A DNA stretch of 14,982 bases from DATCVA01 sp036567205 (GTDB lineage: Bacteria > Pseudomonadota > Gammaproteobacteria > Burkholderiales > Burkholderiaceae_B), in assembly GCA_036567205.1 (NCBI GenBank), contig DATCVA010000162.1:1-14982 (forward strand). The letters run 5' to 3'. Both the position numbers and the translations under genes were made by a program. The notes below the pieces were generated by a model. The model saw only the letters and a list, made by a program, of their open reading frames with translations. It did not search any database and was not told where the DNA came from. Below, in pieces: positions 14,196-14,982 of this stretch. Position 1 is the stretch's first letter, and every line of letters starts with the position of its first letter.

Positions 14196-14264
14196 GTCTG
14201 TACTTCGTCTTCGCGTTCACGCTTGAAACGGAATAGGTATTGCCCCCACTACAGGAGTGAGTTC

Positions 14265-14982
14265 ATGTTAAGGAATAAGTTCAGAATAGTGCTGGCTGGT
14301 TTAGCTTTCGCGCTGATGTTGCCCTCTGCCGGTGCTTTGGCGCAAAGCCGCGAGCTTGTCGTAGCGACCGACACCGCTTTCGTGCCTTTTGAGTTTAAGC
14401 AAGACGGCAAGTACACAGGGTTCGATATTGAACTGTGGGAGGCGATTGCGAAAGAAGCCGGCCTTAAATACCGGCTGCAGCCTATGGATTTCAATGGTAT
14501 TATCCCGGGGCTTCAAACTCGCAACATCGATGTCGCCCTGGCCGGAATTACGATCAGGGATGATCGCAAGCAGGTCATCGATTTCTCCGACCCTTACTAT
14601 GAAAGCGGTTTGGCTATTTTGGTCGGCGCCGATAATAACAACATTAAAACTGCCGCCGACCTTGAAGGCAAAATGGTGGCAGTAAAAATTGGCACGGCAA
14701 CAGTCGATTTTTTACGTAAAGAAGTGCCTAAGGCCGAACTTAAACTATTTCCCAATATTGATAATGCTTTCCTGGAATTGGCAACCGGCCGCGTTAACGC
14801 CGTCGTACACGACACACCTAACGTTCAGTACTACGCCAACACAGCGGGCAAAGGTAAAGTAAAAGTTGTGGGCGCCTTAAAAAGCGGCGATTTTTACGGT
14901 ATTGCTTTCCCTAAAGGCAGCGAACTTGTTCCCGTTGTAAACAAGGCGCTAAAAGCGCTGGAAGCGAACGGTCAGTACGACG
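14265..14982 (+). CDS. glnH: Glutamine-binding periplasmic protein GlnH (3' end beyond window)
   Basis: Amino-acid-binding protein of the SBP_bac_3 family, the periplasmic receptor of the GlnHPQ glutamine importer. The 239 codons present are close to the full length (E. coli 248), with the stop outside the window. A Sec signal peptide ends ALA-Q at residue 26. The mature start ELVVATDTAFVPFEFKQDG is nearly the E. coli GlnH sequence; other close matches are QPMDFNGIIPGLQT, LAGITIRDDRK, FPNIDNAFLELATGR and VVHDTPN, where His182-Asp183 match glutamine-contact residues of E. coli GlnH. AGGAG (14253-14257) lies 7 bases before the ATG. glnP and glnQ would be expected next, outside the window. Confidence 0.95.
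   Translation, partial: MLRNKFRIVLAGLAFALMLPSAGALAQSRELVVATDTAFVPFEFKQDGKYTGFDIELWEAIAKEAGLKYRLQPMDFNGIIPGLQTRNIDVALAGITIRDDRKQVIDFSDPYYESGLAILVGADNNNIKTAADLEGKMVAVKIGTATVDFLRKEVPKAELKLFPNIDNAFLELATGRVNAVVHDTPNVQYYANTAGKGKVKVVGALKSGDFYGIAFPKGSELVPVVNKALKALEANGQYD

Overview
The window looks like chromosomal DNA of a betaproteobacterium, most likely Burkholderiales and probably an Alcaligenaceae relative of Bordetella/Pusillimonas. This rests on gene content and protein style (fused MnmC, YciA, FadD, MetNIQ, GlnH, an E. coli-like tRNA-Lys) and moderate-to-high GC. It is a family-level guess. I saw no transposase, integrase, phage gene, toxin-antitoxin pair or CRISPR array. Gene spacing is tight.

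Layout. 1-52: a pentanucleotide array (AAGCC x8, cut by the window edge) ending in a short palindrome. 218-2112, minus strand: a two-gene unit, yciA (acyl-CoA thioesterase) then mgtE (Mg2+ channel/transporter). 2410-4095, plus: fadD (long-chain acyl-CoA ligase), convergent with a SuhB-like inositol monophosphatase (4151-5005, minus); a nested inverted repeat lies at their 3' junction. 5113-6984, plus: mnmC, bifunctional tRNA wobble-uridine modification enzyme. 7100-9319, plus: a divergent GH31 (alpha-glucosidase-like) protein with altered active-site motifs, followed by a strong intrinsic terminator. 9476-11223, plus: a compact three-gene operon of an ECF-type sigma factor, a Tat-exported ferritin-like protein and a class I cytochrome c, with no anti-sigma gene next to it. 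11307-11382: tRNA-Lys(TTT) with its own promoter and terminator. 11603-14077: metN-metI-metQ methionine ABC importer, closed by an intrinsic terminator. 14265-end: glnH, glutamine-binding protein, running off the right edge.

How the parts fit. Most genes are housekeeping: fatty-acid activation and acyl-CoA hydrolysis (fadD, yciA), Mg2+ uptake (mgtE), tRNA supply and modification (tRNA-Lys, mnmC; MnmC acts on U34 of tRNAs including Lys-UUU), and amino-acid import (metNIQ, glnH). The segment most worth attention is the sigma/ferritin-like/cytochrome c operon: a regulator directly coupled to two exported, metal-binding redox-type proteins, with a plausible ECF-like self-promoter in front of it. 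The second is the GH31 homologue, whose catalytic signatures depart from the family. Several genes use non-ATG starts (TTG for yciA and metN, GTG for the GH31 gene), and for mgtE, mnmC and the ferritin-like gene an internal ATG is a better start than the longest open frame.
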